Shown in pieces: positions 16,784-24,737 of a stretch of DNA of 52,468 nt (its first letter is position 1; every line of letters starts with the position of its first letter). This DNA comes from Thermosynechococcaceae cyanobacterium MS004 (lineage in GTDB: Bacteria > Cyanobacteriota > Cyanobacteriia > Thermosynechococcales > Thermosynechococcaceae): NCBI GenBank assembly GCA_022402525.1, contig JAKRSB010000006.1, positions 1 through 52,468 on the forward strand, read 5' to 3'. The position numbers and the translations under genes were made by a program. The notes below the pieces were generated by a model. The model was not told the DNA's origin and searched no databases. It saw nothing but the letters and a program-made list of their open reading frames with translations.

Positions 16784-16827
16784 AATCTATACAAATAATC
16801 TATACAAACAGTTTGTATAGGCAGTAT
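16784..16827 (-). promoter_or_regulatory. Perfect palindromic operator-like site upstream of clpS
   Basis: Arms CTATACAAAC (16800-16809) and GTTTGTATAG (16811-16820) form a perfect 21-bp palindrome about one central base. A third CTATACAAA half-site lies 13 bp away at 16787-16795, made by a 13-bp tandem duplication. On the minus strand TATACT (16822-16827) could be a -10 box directly upstream. The site is about 320 bp from the clpS start. Confidence 0.5.
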
Positions 16828-16889
16828 AAATTTTGACCTTTGCGCTGCTGTCTTCCAAGTCTTCACTTTAGTTTACCAATTTCTGTTTA

Positions 16890-16949
16890 TTGAGAGTCGA
16901 CCTATTGAGAGGTTACTGATTGAGAGTCGACCTATTGAGAGGTTACTGA
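16890..16949. repeat. 30-bp exact tandem duplication spanning a stop codon
   Basis: Two identical 30-bp units at 16890-16919 and 16920-16949 (TTGAGAGTCGACC...GGTTACTGA). The second contains the stop codon of the COG3146 gene (TTA at 16943-16945 on this strand). As 30 is a multiple of three, the other copy places a second in-frame stop 10 codons downstream. Confidence 0.95.
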
Positions 16950-18127
16950 GTAGCCTGTTTCAGCGGCAGGTCTTGATTAATTTGCTCGATCGCCTGCTGC
17001 TCTGCGGCGTTGATTTCACCAATATAGTGGGCAAAGATTTGGCTGAGGCGTGGATGGTAAAAGCGATGCAGGCTGTAGTTTGGCATAGCTGGAAATCCAC
17101 GTCGTTTTTTGTGCCGCCCCCCTGCCCCCGGATCAAATCGCTGGATGCCTTGAGCGATCGCCCATTCGATGGGGGTGTAGTAGCAAGCATCGAAATGCAG
17201 ACAGTCAATCTCGCGATCGCTGCCCCAGTAGCGTCCATAGAGGCGATCGCCTTTGGTGATGCAGAAAGACATCCCTAGGGGAGATGGAGAGCCACCTTCG
17301 GCATAGGCCGCCACAAACATCACGCGGTGGGCATAGGTCGGGTAAAGCTGCTGAAAAAACCGCTGGGTCAGGTATTTACTGCCCCACATAAATTTCTCGC
17401 AGGTGTCATTATAAAACCGATGCATTTGCTCAAAAAATGCTTCGGGAATCTCCTCTCCAGCGTGGACTTGCAGCCTTAACCCCGCACTTGCCACAGCCTT
17501 GCGTTCGCGCTTAATGTTGCGGCGCTGGTTCGCGTTGAAGCCCCCCAGGTATCCATCAAAGTCTGCAAACTGCTCATTTTGCCAAATATAGCTATGGTGC
17601 AGCCAGCTCATGAACCCCCGCTGCTCTAGCTGCGATCGCCACTGCGGATCCACAAACAAAAAGCTGCACCCTGATAGCCGATTGCGCTGGCAGAACTGAT
17701 CAATGGCTTCAACCATCAAGTCTGTTAAGAGCATCTCGTCTTCCCCTGGTGCAATCAGAAATCGATACCCTTCTGCTGGGGTAAAGGGAACCATGCCCAG
17801 GAGTTTCGGATAGTAGCTGATGCCCATCCGTCGCGCTAAATCTGCCCACTCTTGGTCAAACACAAACTCGCCATAACTATGTCCTTTCACATAAAGCGGC
17901 GCAGCCGCAATGAGCGTCTGGCCACGCCACACCACGAGATGATTGGGGAGCCACCCCGTCTTGGCTGTCACGCTGCCGGAGGTTTCTAGATTGGTCAGCC
18001 AGTTCCACTCTAGAAAAGGCGTACTCAGGGGGACTGCCAGGGCATCCCACGCGGTCTGGGGAATTTCTGTGAGTTTCTTGATCCAAGAAATCTGATATTG
18101 GGGCTGAGGCCTAACCGCTTCTATCAT
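16943..18127 (-). CDS. COG3146 (FemAB/GNAT-like) N-acyltransferase
   Basis: A 394-residue protein of the DUF482/COG3146 group, distant relatives of FemAB peptidoglycan peptidyltransferases and GNAT enzymes. Recognisable parts are LEWNWLTNLETSGSV, the GGFNANQRRNIKRERKAV patch, KFMWGSKYLTQRFF, RLYGRYWGSD, CLHFDACYYTPIEWAIAQG and FDPGAGGRHKKRRGF. The biochemical role is not established in the family; transfer of an acyl or aminoacyl group is the general expectation. The last codon and stop lie in an exact 30-bp tandem repeat. Confidence 0.85.
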   Translation of the reverse strand: MIEAVRPQPQYQISWIKKLTEIPQTAWDALAVPLSTPFLEWNWLTNLETSGSVTAKTGWLPNHLVVWRGQTLIAAAPLYVKGHSYGEFVFDQEWADLARRMGISYYPKLLGMVPFTPAEGYRFLIAPGEDEMLLTDLMVEAIDQFCQRNRLSGCSFLFVDPQWRSQLEQRGFMSWLHHSYIWQNEQFADFDGYLGGFNANQRRNIKRERKAVASAGLRLQVHAGEEIPEAFFEQMHRFYNDTCEKFMWGSKYLTQRFFQQLYPTYAHRVMFVAAYAEGGSPSPLGMSFCITKGDRLYGRYWGSDREIDCLHFDACYYTPIEWAIAQGIQRFDPGAGGRHKKRRGFPAMPNYSLHRFYHPRLSQIFAHYIGEINAAEQQAIEQINQDLPLKQATQ

Positions 18128-18193
18128 GCAGAGGGAGAGGGAAAAAACTCTTTACACCGTAACGCAGTTTTACAGGTTAGCCCCTCGGTCTGG

Positions 18194-18958
18194 TCAGCCT
18201 GGACGCTTGACCCGATAGTGTAAAAATAGTTCCTGCTCCACCCGCCGGACGCTAAGGAGTTCCAGATGGGGGGCATCGGCTTGGGCAAAGCCTGCGCCTT
18301 CTACCGGGCTTGGGGCATCTTTGCCGCCCAGTAGGACGGGGCAAAGGGTTAGATATAGCTCATCAATAAGATCAGCTTCTAGAAGGGCCGCCACTATTTC
18401 GCCACCGCCCAAAACGGCAATGGTTTCAACCTCATGCTGCTGAAGCACCTCAAAGGCATGGTGCCAGTCAATGCCTGGATCATTCTCCGATGAATGTTCT
18501 TCTGGCGCTGGCGCATACAGCACATGGTCAAATCCAGCTTGGCTAGCGTCTTGAGACTTTTCCCAAGTCTTTTTCCACTGCTGTGCGCCTGTCGCAGTCG
18601 TCAGGAGATAGCGCGGAATAGGCTGCTTAAAAAATTTAAGGGTGGGGTCAATTTTGCCAGAACGGGTACAGACAATTTGGATAGGCTGCTCTGGTTTGCC
18701 GGAGGCTACGCGCTGCGCGATGAGTTCTGGTTTTTGGACACGCATGGCGGTGCCCCCAGCCTTCAGGGTTGCCGCCCCAAACAACACGGCATCCGCTAGG
18801 GAAACCTGCTGCTCAAGCAGATCGTAGTCTGCTTGAGAGCCAAACCGAGGGTGCGATCGCGCGGAGTCTGAGATTTTACCATCAGTACTCATGGCTAGTA
18901 CAACAGTTGTGCGCGGCCGATGGACTGGAGAGATTGTGTCGGGTGTCAGGTCAGCCAT
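18194..18958 (-). CDS. RibD C-terminal-domain (dihydrofolate-reductase-like) protein
   Basis: About 254 residues from the ATG at 18958 (MADLTPDTISPVHRPRTTVV); an upstream ATG at 19021 would add 21 poorly conserved residues. TTVVLAMSTDGKISDSARS, ADAVLFGAATLKAGG and VLGGGEIVAALLEADLIDELYLTLCP are the RibD-C/DHFR-fold signatures of NADPH-dependent reductases of pyrimidine-like substrates. No deaminase domain is fused, so this is not the bifunctional RibD. It may reduce a riboflavin or related intermediate, but the substrate is not predictable. Confidence 0.87.
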   Translation of the reverse strand: MADLTPDTISPVHRPRTTVVLAMSTDGKISDSARSHPRFGSQADYDLLEQQVSLADAVLFGAATLKAGGTAMRVQKPELIAQRVASGKPEQPIQIVCTRSGKIDPTLKFFKQPIPRYLLTTATGAQQWKKTWEKSQDASQAGFDHVLYAPAPEEHSSENDPGIDWHHAFEVLQQHEVETIAVLGGGEIVAALLEADLIDELYLTLCPVLLGGKDAPSPVEGAGFAQADAPHLELLSVRRVEQELFLHYRVKRPG

Positions 18959-19032
18959 GGGGTTATACGCCAGCTTGAGCTGGAAAAGCATTGGACTACA
19001 GCCATGATTGACGGCAGACACCTCAAGAACAA

Positions 19033-19106
19033 GATTCTGGAGATAGATCCTGGAGATAAAGCTCTAGGAATAAGGCTCTAGAAATAGGACTCTGGGAATA
19101 AGATTC
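19033..19106. repeat. Degenerate 13-15-bp tandem repeat, 5 copies
   Basis: Units such as GATTCTGGAGATA, GATCCTGGAGATAAA, GCTCTAGGAATAAG, GCTCTAGAAATAG and GACTCTGGGAATAAG fill most of the spacer between the btpA stop and the RibD-C gene start. Confidence 0.75.
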
Positions 19107-19161
19107 GGTCTTCAAAACTTTCAGGAGGACAAAGCCTGCTGTTCAGGAGAGCGAGGCGCGT

Positions 19162-20031
19162 CTAGTCAACCCTGAGTACCGCCGCAGACTGGGAAGCGGT
19201 TGCCGCATCACGGGCCGTCACACTGCGCTTTAGAGACTCGACAAATCGGCTCACGCGAATCGGGTCAATCCGCTGGGTCACATCTCCACCCCGCTTCAGC
19301 GAGCTAGCCACAATGACCCCATTGGCGGACTGAATCAGATCAGGAATATTTTCCCAGCTTGCACCACTTCCGATCCAGACCGGAACGCCCTTCGCCGCCG
19401 CCATCGCCAGTTCCAAATCTTCGGGGTTGGGAGGGTTGCCCGTCGCCCAGCCAGACAAAATCACCCCGTCAGCGAGTCCGCGCTCAATGGTTTCCTGGAC
19501 AGCCGTGGTCAGGTTTGGTGAGCCCAAGGGACGGGCGTGTTTGACCAGTACATCTGCCAAAATCTGAACGTCACTACCCAGCTCACGGCGGTAGCGTAAT
19601 AGCTCATGGGCTTGCCCTTCAATCAGCCCCTGATCCGTGGACATGACGCCAGTCAGCACATTCACCCGAATAAACTGTGCCCCCACACAGGAGGCGATCG
19701 CCATGGCGCTTCTAGCATCGTTCCGCAACACATTAATGCCCACTGGCAAAGGCACCAAGTTCATAATCCGCTGCACAATCAGGCTCATGGCGCTGACAAT
19801 CGCCGGATCAACCTGGTCTTTTGCAAACGGTGCGTCAAAAAAGTTTTCAATAATCAGGCCATCCACTCCACCAGCGGCCAACGCAGCGGCTTCCTGTTCA
19901 GCCCGGTCTAGGACAGCCTTGAGGCTCCCGCCCCATCGTGGAGAGGTGGGCAGTGGCAGTAAATGCACCACGCCAATGACAGGATATGCAGACTTAAAGA
20001 TGTTTTGTAACGCCACAGGTGCTTGAGTCAA
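19162..20031 (-). CDS. btpA: BtpA-family photosystem I biogenesis protein
   Basis: A 289-residue protein of the BtpA/SgcQ family. VIGVVHLLPLPTSPRWGG, GVDGLIIENFFDAPF, GINVLRNDARSAMAIA, FIRVNVLTGVMSTDQGLIEG and a late VPVWIGSGASWENIPDL describe the TIM-barrel. In Synechocystis, BtpA is a thylakoid-associated extrinsic protein needed for stable accumulation of photosystem I reaction-centre proteins. It appears to be transcribed alone or with the RibD-C gene, which lies downstream on the same strand about 200 bp away. Confidence 0.92.
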   Translation of the reverse strand: MTQAPVALQNIFKSAYPVIGVVHLLPLPTSPRWGGSLKAVLDRAEQEAAALAAGGVDGLIIENFFDAPFAKDQVDPAIVSAMSLIVQRIMNLVPLPVGINVLRNDARSAMAIASCVGAQFIRVNVLTGVMSTDQGLIEGQAHELLRYRRELGSDVQILADVLVKHARPLGSPNLTTAVQETIERGLADGVILSGWATGNPPNPEDLELAMAAAKGVPVWIGSGASWENIPDLIQSANGVIVASSLKRGGDVTQRIDPIRVSRFVESLKRSVTARDAATASQSAAVLRVD

Positions 20032-20065
20032 ACTCAGTATGGAAAAGGTCGATGGCGATTGAATT

Positions 20066-20099
20066 CGCTGTGATGGGGGCTGCGCTGTGATGGGGGCTG
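20066..20099. repeat. 17-bp exact tandem duplication
   Basis: CGCTGTGATGGGGGCTG occurs twice head to tail just upstream of btpA. Confidence 0.9.
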
Positions 20100-20107
20100 C
20101 GATGAAG

Positions 20108-20201
20108 ACAGAACCTACCTTCGCAGGTTACATCCAGAGCGCGCGTCCGTCCAGGCAGACTTTGTTGGCGGACTTCGGTTTTGTGGCCGCGATTTCAATC
20201 A
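20108..20201. repeat. Dispersed palindrome-rich repeat, copy A
   Basis: Contains AACCTACCTTCGCAGGTT (near-palindromic), then a GTCCAGGCAGACTTTGTT block and a GGCCGCGATTTCAATCAC end. A diverged relative lies at 23953-24042 in the same orientation. This resembles intergenic repeats spread through many cyanobacterial genomes. The rest of the 20032-20412 spacer, 20251-20314, is a degenerate tandem repeat of TTTATGNACTTT-like units. Confidence 0.65.
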
Positions 20202-20412
20202 CTAGGCTTTATTCCTCTAATTCTAAGGAACGCCAATCTACTCGCCCTGTAATTTATGAACTTTAGTTTATGTACTTTCAATTTACGCACTAAACTTATG
20301 CACTTTAATTTATGGGTTTCTATGCGCTCTATAGAGTATATATTCTGAAGGCTCACCCCCATTAACTTTCTGCCTAAATCTCCCAGAACATTCCTCGTAC
20401 CCCCAGCAGACA

Positions 20413-20985
20413 ATGCAGTCCTCTCCCATGACCGCCACTGGCCTTGCGGCGATCGCGATCGGCAGCAATCTCAGCAGCAGCCGAGGCACTCCCCTAGAGA
20501 CCGTAGAGGCCGCCCTTCAGTCTTTAGGGAATGTTCCAGACCTTACGCTTTTGGCGGTGTCACGATGGTATCAGACAGCTCCCATTGGCCCTCCCCAGCC
20601 CGACTACATCAATGGATGTGCCTTAGTCCAAACGGCACCCTCCTTCGGAGATATGGCAAAATCACAGCCCCAGTCAGGTTTAGACCTTCCATTAGATCCC
20701 GCCCCGCAAGCGCTGCTAGTCCAACTGCTCAACATCGAGCAGCAGTTTGGCCGCACCCGCACCCAGCGCTGGGGGCCAAGAACCCTCGACCTTGACCTGC
20801 TGCTTTACAATGACGTCGTACAGCAGACCGCAACCCTGACCCTGCCCCATCCCCGCATGACAGAACGCGCCTTTGTGCTGATTCCCCTTGCAGAGCTACT
20901 CCCGGACTGGATTCATCCAGTTTCTGGCCTCAGCATTCGCCAGCTTTGTGCCCAAGTCGATGGGACTGGGGTTTCATTGCTGTAG
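20413..20985 (+). CDS. folK: 2-amino-4-hydroxy-6-hydroxymethyldihydropteridine pyrophosphokinase
   Basis: A 190-residue HPPK, which adds pyrophosphate from ATP to hydroxymethyldihydropterin in folate synthesis. AAIAIGSNLSSSRG opens the domain; SRWYQTAPIGPPQPDYINGC, LLNIEQQFGRTRTQRWGPR and TLDLDLLLYND (with the catalytic Asp pair binding Mg2+) are conserved, and PHPRMTERAFVLIPLAEL closes it. An insertion of about 20 residues (SFGDMAKSQPQSGLDLPLD) makes it longer than E. coli FolK. The NUDIX gene begins 61 bp downstream on the same strand. Confidence 0.95.
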   Translation: MQSSPMTATGLAAIAIGSNLSSSRGTPLETVEAALQSLGNVPDLTLLAVSRWYQTAPIGPPQPDYINGCALVQTAPSFGDMAKSQPQSGLDLPLDPAPQALLVQLLNIEQQFGRTRTQRWGPRTLDLDLLLYNDVVQQTATLTLPHPRMTERAFVLIPLAELLPDWIHPVSGLSIRQLCAQVDGTGVSLL

Positions 20986-21046
20986 CGCTAGGGTCAACCC
21001 CACCACTGATTCCAACACCATTCTTCAAATCTCTACTGAAATCCCC

Positions 21047-21598
21047 ATGCCTATCCCGCCAGAACCCTTTGAGCTGATCGAGCCGCAAGTCTTTGTGCGG
21101 AGCCGCAAATTTGCCTTTGAAATCAGCCGTCTGCGCCTCCCCAACGGGGTTGAGGGAGACTGGTCCTGTATTCGTCATCCCGGTGGGTCGCTGGCTGTTC
21201 CTGTGACCCCTGACGGAAAGCTGGTTTTAGTCAAACAGTATCGCTTTGCACTTCAGGGAAGGCTCCTAGAGTTTCCCGCAGGCACAGTGGAGGTGGGTGA
21301 AGATCCGGCGCAGACCATTCAACGGGAAATTGAAGAAGAAACGGGCTACCGCGCCCATCGCTGGACAACTCTAGGGCAGTTTCCCCTATGTCCAGGCTAT
21401 TCGGACGAAATTATCTATGCCTATCTTGCCCAAGACCTAGAGCGTCTCGCCATGCCCCCCGCTCAAGACGAGGATGAAGATATTGAGACGGTTTTAATTT
21501 CTCCCCAGGCGTTTGAGGCGGCTATCCATCGTGGCGACCCCATTGATGCAAAATCGATCGCCAGCTATTTCTTGGCAAAGCCTCATCTTGGACTGTAG
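21047..21598 (+). CDS. NUDIX hydrolase, ADP-ribose pyrophosphatase-like
   Basis: A 183-residue protein from the ATG at 21047 (MPIPPEPFELIEPQ). The NUDIX box is complete: GTVEVGED followed by REIEEETGY in the G-x5-E-x7-REUxEExG pattern, with the upstream LVLVKQYRFALQGRLLEFPAG typical of ADP-ribose pyrophosphatases. Such enzymes split ADP-ribose or similar nucleotide sugars into AMP and a sugar phosphate. The longer frame that starts inside folK is not credible. It likely shares a transcript with folK and is convergent with the phosphorylase gene (6 bp apart). Confidence 0.9.
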   Translation: MPIPPEPFELIEPQVFVRSRKFAFEISRLRLPNGVEGDWSCIRHPGGSLAVPVTPDGKLVLVKQYRFALQGRLLEFPAGTVEVGEDPAQTIQREIEEETGYRAHRWTTLGQFPLCPGYSDEIIYAYLAQDLERLAMPPAQDEDEDIETVLISPQAFEAAIHRGDPIDAKSIASYFLAKPHLGL

Positions 21599-21604
21599 GT
21601 GAGC

Positions 21605-22348
21605 TTAAGGATCCGTAAATAAATCGGCTGCTGCGTTTTCGAGCTGTTTCAAGCTGCTCAGCGAACCTTGAATGAGACGAAGGGCTTTGGGGGGCTGAGT
21701 AATTAGGCTGAATCCAAGCTTAATGGGGTTGAGCGTCCCTGTCTCCGTCATTGCGACAGACAAATCGGGTAGGTCATGCAAAGCGTCATCACTCACGACT
21801 CGGAGCATCCCTACCGATGCACCCGTAGGTGTGAAGGCTTTTAAGAAGGCATACCCTTCCATATCCACAGCCGCTACGCCATAGCGCTCAGCCAATGCCT
21901 GCTTTTCTGATGCGCGGTGAATCATGCGATCGCACATTACAGCGGTGACAGGCGTCACCGCATTTCCGAGGCGCTCTTGTAAAGTCATCATAAGAGCAGC
22001 ATCGCAAGGCAGCAGCGGAACGGAGTCTGGTTCTTGATCGTCTTTTGGAACATCAAGGAATTGAGGGTCTATATGGCTAGCATCCATACAGCTCCGGTAC
22101 AGCACCCGATCTCCAATGTTTAGCGTTGATGATGTGCTCCCACATAACCCCATTAATAAGACGGAGTAAGGAGGCTCAAAAGCCCTAGGGTTTTTGCTGA
22201 GCCAATCCTCAAGAGAACGCTCGATGCCTTGGGGGCCCATGGGCGTGGCGTAGAGCTTGACCTTAGCCCCTGATCGCTGTAGCCCGCGCTGGACGGCCAT
22301 AAATTCCATCCCTTGGGGCACAAAAACTGCATCGATCTGTCTAGGCAT
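21605..22348 (-). CDS. Nucleoside phosphorylase-family protein, HpnG-like
   Basis: A 247-residue PNP/MTA-nucleosidase-fold protein. Characteristic parts are DAVFVPQGMEFMAVQRGL, VLLMGLCGSTSSTLNIGD, VAAVDMEGYAF (the Met-Glu substrate motif) and MLRVVSDDALHDLPDL (catalytic Asp). In hopanoid producers, HpnG of this fold removes adenine from adenosylhopane to give ribosylhopane; here the divergent neighbour is a squalene-synthase-type gene, which supports that role. A general 5'-methylthioadenosine or purine nucleosidase is the alternative. Confidence 0.72.
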   Translation of the reverse strand: MPRQIDAVFVPQGMEFMAVQRGLQRSGAKVKLYATPMGPQGIERSLEDWLSKNPRAFEPPYSVLLMGLCGSTSSTLNIGDRVLYRSCMDASHIDPQFLDVPKDDQEPDSVPLLPCDAALMMTLQERLGNAVTPVTAVMCDRMIHRASEKQALAERYGVAAVDMEGYAFLKAFTPTGASVGMLRVVSDDALHDLPDLSVAMTETGTLNPIKLGFSLITQPPKALRLIQGSLSSLKQLENAAADLFTDP

Positions 22349-22370
22349 AGCGTTTGAGTAGAGGTTTGTC

Positions 22371-22408
22371 AGTCATCTGAATCAAGTCATCTGAATCAAG
22401 TCATCTGA
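22371..22408. repeat. 14-bp tandem repeat, 2.7 copies
   Basis: AGTCATCTGAATCA, AGTCATCTGAATCA and AGTCATCTGA in tandem, in the 469-bp divergent spacer between the phosphorylase and squalene synthase genes. The spacer also holds one isolated perfect DnaA box (TTATCCACA, 22701-22709); no convincing promoter was assigned. Confidence 0.85.
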
Positions 22409-22823
22409 GTATCGTTGAATATCAACGTTCTAGATGCAAGGTATGGGCGATCGCGCTTTGACTCGCTCAATCGTGGTTGAATCTTTTCTTGAATCCTTCA
22501 TCAATACTTTTTGAAGGGCACTCAGATTGAATGGGACTCAGACTAGACTCGCACCATGAAAAAGCAGACAGTTTAGGCTGCTGTCACAAAAACAGGATCG
22601 TCTTGCGTAGACCTATGGTATCTTCCACGGAGAGCCAACGCTCAACAGTCTGGGCATGTACTGCCGCTCTGGGGGTAGAGAGCCAAAGGTAGCGGTGAGA
22701 TTATCCACAAGTGCAGCATTCAATGTTCGCTTTCGTCTTCAATCCGTCTAATCTAGCTAAAAGTGTGTGGTGAGATTGCGTATAAGCTTCGATTTGAGCT
22801 TAGTGTAGTGCAGGAGTGTGTAT

Positions 22824-23870
22824 ATGGTTCAGATTGCATTGGAATCCCCTTTAGATCAACGGGAAGTTGAGCGCTTTTGCCAAGACATTTTGCCAAAAGT
22901 ATCGCGCACCTTTGCCCTTAGCATTAAGTTTTTGCCGGGTCAGTTAGGACGGTCGGTGCTGTGTGGCTATCTCATTGCTCGTATTGCAGACACCATTGAG
23001 GACGATCCTAAAACCTCCGTGGCGGCCAAAACTGCGCTTCTGGATCAGCTTTTGCGCTGTTTTGAAGACTCAGTCGCTTCAGATCGATTCCCTCAGCTCA
23101 CCCAGTCCGTAACGGGCGACCCCGCCCACCTTGAACTGGTGCGCCAAACCCACCAAGTGTTTGCGCTCTATCGTACCTTGCCCAATCAGTCTCAGCAGAC
23201 GCTCCAGCACTGGCTTACTGAGATGATTGAGGGCATGCAGAAGTTTGTCAATCTGTACCCTAACGGCTTACGGGTGAAGACGCTAGAAGAATATAAAGAA
23301 TATTGCTACTACGTGGCCGGGACAGTTGGCTACCTCTTAACCGACCTCTGGTATGAACATTCTCCCTTTGTGAACCGCGCCACCTATCAAGTGCTGCGTA
23401 AAACCTGTGCTGAATTTGGGGAAGCGCTCCAAACGGTCAATATCCTAAAAGATATTGCCTGGGATGCCGAGTACGAGAATTCGATCTATGTCCCCCAAGA
23501 AGCGCTTCTAGCCCACGGCAGCAGCCATGAAACGCTGCTTGACCCTAACTACCTAGAACAAAACCACGCCGCCATTAAGTCTCTGGTTGAGCTGGCCTGG
23601 GAGGATCTCGATAAATCAGCCGAATACTTGATGAAGCTGCCCCACGGCTCCATTCCGATTCGGATGTTCTGTATTCTGCCGCTGATGTTTGCCTATGCAA
23701 CCTTGAGGGATATTACGCGATCAACCGCAATGCTCCAGTCGGGCGGGAATGTCAAAATTACGCGCGCTGAAGTGAAGACGTTGATTTTGGTCAGCCCGTT
23801 TGCTACGGTCAGCAATCTTTTGATCAGAAGCCTGATTCGCACCGTGCGTCAGCGCCCTTTTAGTCTATAG
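22824..23870 (+). CDS. Squalene/phytoene synthase family protein, probably squalene synthase
   Basis: A 348-residue prenyl-condensing enzyme. LPKVSRTFALSIKFLPGQLG and the first Asp-rich motif ARIADTIEDD (D56, D60) are followed by YCYYVAGTVGYLLTDLW and a second metal motif NILKDIAWDAE near residue 206. The FALSIKFLP opening and overall length point to the squalene synthase type rather than cyanobacterial CrtB, so two farnesyl diphosphates would give squalene for hopanoids. The ATG at 22824 sits 7 nt after CAGGAG and is preferred to the GTG at 22818. Confidence 0.85.
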   Translation: MVQIALESPLDQREVERFCQDILPKVSRTFALSIKFLPGQLGRSVLCGYLIARIADTIEDDPKTSVAAKTALLDQLLRCFEDSVASDRFPQLTQSVTGDPAHLELVRQTHQVFALYRTLPNQSQQTLQHWLTEMIEGMQKFVNLYPNGLRVKTLEEYKEYCYYVAGTVGYLLTDLWYEHSPFVNRATYQVLRKTCAEFGEALQTVNILKDIAWDAEYENSIYVPQEALLAHGSSHETLLDPNYLEQNHAAIKSLVELAWEDLDKSAEYLMKLPHGSIPIRMFCILPLMFAYATLRDITRSTAMLQSGGNVKITRAEVKTLILVSPFATVSNLLIRSLIRTVRQRPFSL

Positions 23871-23952
23871 ACACCAAGTCCCGATCAGCGGGTTACTGGG
23901 GCCAACGAATGAATCAGTCCTGCGGACAGGCTACACCAACGCGTCTAAGAAA

Positions 23953-24042
23953 ACAAAGCCTGCCTACGCAGGCTAAATATATCAGGGGCTCCAGCAGTTC
24001 GTCTGCGCGGATTTCGTTCTTGTCGCTGCGGTTTCAACCGTT
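23953..24042. repeat. Dispersed palindrome-rich repeat, copy B
   Basis: ACAAAGCCTGCCTACGCAGGCT and, further on, CGTCTGCGCGGATTTCGTT then GCTGCGGTTTCAACCG mirror the layout of copy A at 20108-20201. Inside the first part AGCCTGCCTACGCAGGCT is an imperfect inverted repeat. Confidence 0.65.
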
Positions 24043-24101
24043 AAGCGAAAAGTTGTGTCAGTCATCCCGCTGTTGAAGTCATTGGCAACAAGAATCGCTG
24101 C

Positions 24102-24376
24102 ATGGAATTTGAGTGGAACCCAGATAAAGCTGCCATCAATCTAAGAAAGCACGACATCTCTTTCCAAGAAGCTGCGACCGTATTTGATGACTCATTATCT
24201 GTGACCTTTCCTGATTCTGATCATTCCGTGGGGGAAATCGCTACGTTATGATTGGGATGTCCAGTTTGGGGCAATTATTGGTGGTCTCCCATACTGACCG
24301 AGAAAGCCGTACTCGCATCATCAGCGCTCGAAAAGCGACTCGCCAAGAAAAGAGGTTTTATGAAGAAGGACGTTGA
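24102..24376 (+). pseudogene. brnT: BrnT-family toxin gene, frameshifted
   Basis: The first frame reads MEFEWNPDKAAINLRKHDIS...FPDSDHSVGE and then runs into TGA at 24249. Shifting to the third frame at AAATCG (24235-24240) continues the family sequence NRYVMIGMSSLGQLLVVSHT, RTRIISARKATRQEKRFYEEG and a stop at 24376. Together they give a complete BrnT ribonuclease-type toxin of about 91 residues. The change is equivalent to losing one A from an A-run after a GGGGG run. Sequencing error or programmed shifting cannot be excluded. The 3' end overlaps the antitoxin start by 17 bp. Confidence 0.8.
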
Positions 24377-24599
24377 TGAGCTAGAGGATGAGCTACGCCC
24401 CGAATATGACTTTGCAACGATGACTGGAGGGGTCAGGGGTAAGTATGTTGAGAGGTTTCGAGCAGGAACAAATTTAGTTCTCTTAGATCCTGATATTGCC
24501 TTAGCTTTTCCAACTGATGAATCTGTCAATGAGGCATTGCGATTATTACTCCAGATTGCTCAGCGACAACAGCCTAACAACTGGGTTGGAGCGGACTGA
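24360..24599 (+). CDS. Antitoxin of the BrnT-type pair
   Basis: A 79-residue protein from the ATG at 24360, internal to a longer open frame starting at 24252 whose extra part is the overlapping toxin region in a different frame. DELRPEYDF, MTGGVRGKYVERFRAGTN and DIALAFPTDESVNEALRLLL match the antitoxins that follow BrnT in cyanobacteria; the last part predicts a ribbon-helix-helix-type segment. It remains intact although the toxin frame is broken. GAGG at 24352 could serve as its ribosome site. Confidence 0.8.
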   Translation: MKKDVDELEDELRPEYDFATMTGGVRGKYVERFRAGTNLVLLDPDIALAFPTDESVNEALRLLLQIAQRQQPNNWVGAD

Positions 24600-24737
24600 A
24601 GAAAGATTATTGGCGGTGACGCAAGGGTTGATTGCCGTTGCGTTGATTGCCGTTCTCAATCGGAATGTTTTAGAGATTTGACTTCTGGGGGTCTGCACTC
24701 TGGAGCTTTATCAAGCGCGATCGCATAAGGACGAGTA

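Noticed and set aside
20195-20413. 72-codon minus-strand frame upstream of folK
   Set aside because: It runs through a degenerate tandem repeat (repeated KLK/HKLK residues), with no ribosome site or family resemblance.
22701-22709. A single perfect DnaA box (TTATCCACA) as a second origin
   Set aside because: It stands alone; nine-base matches are expected by chance occasionally, and no cluster surrounds it.
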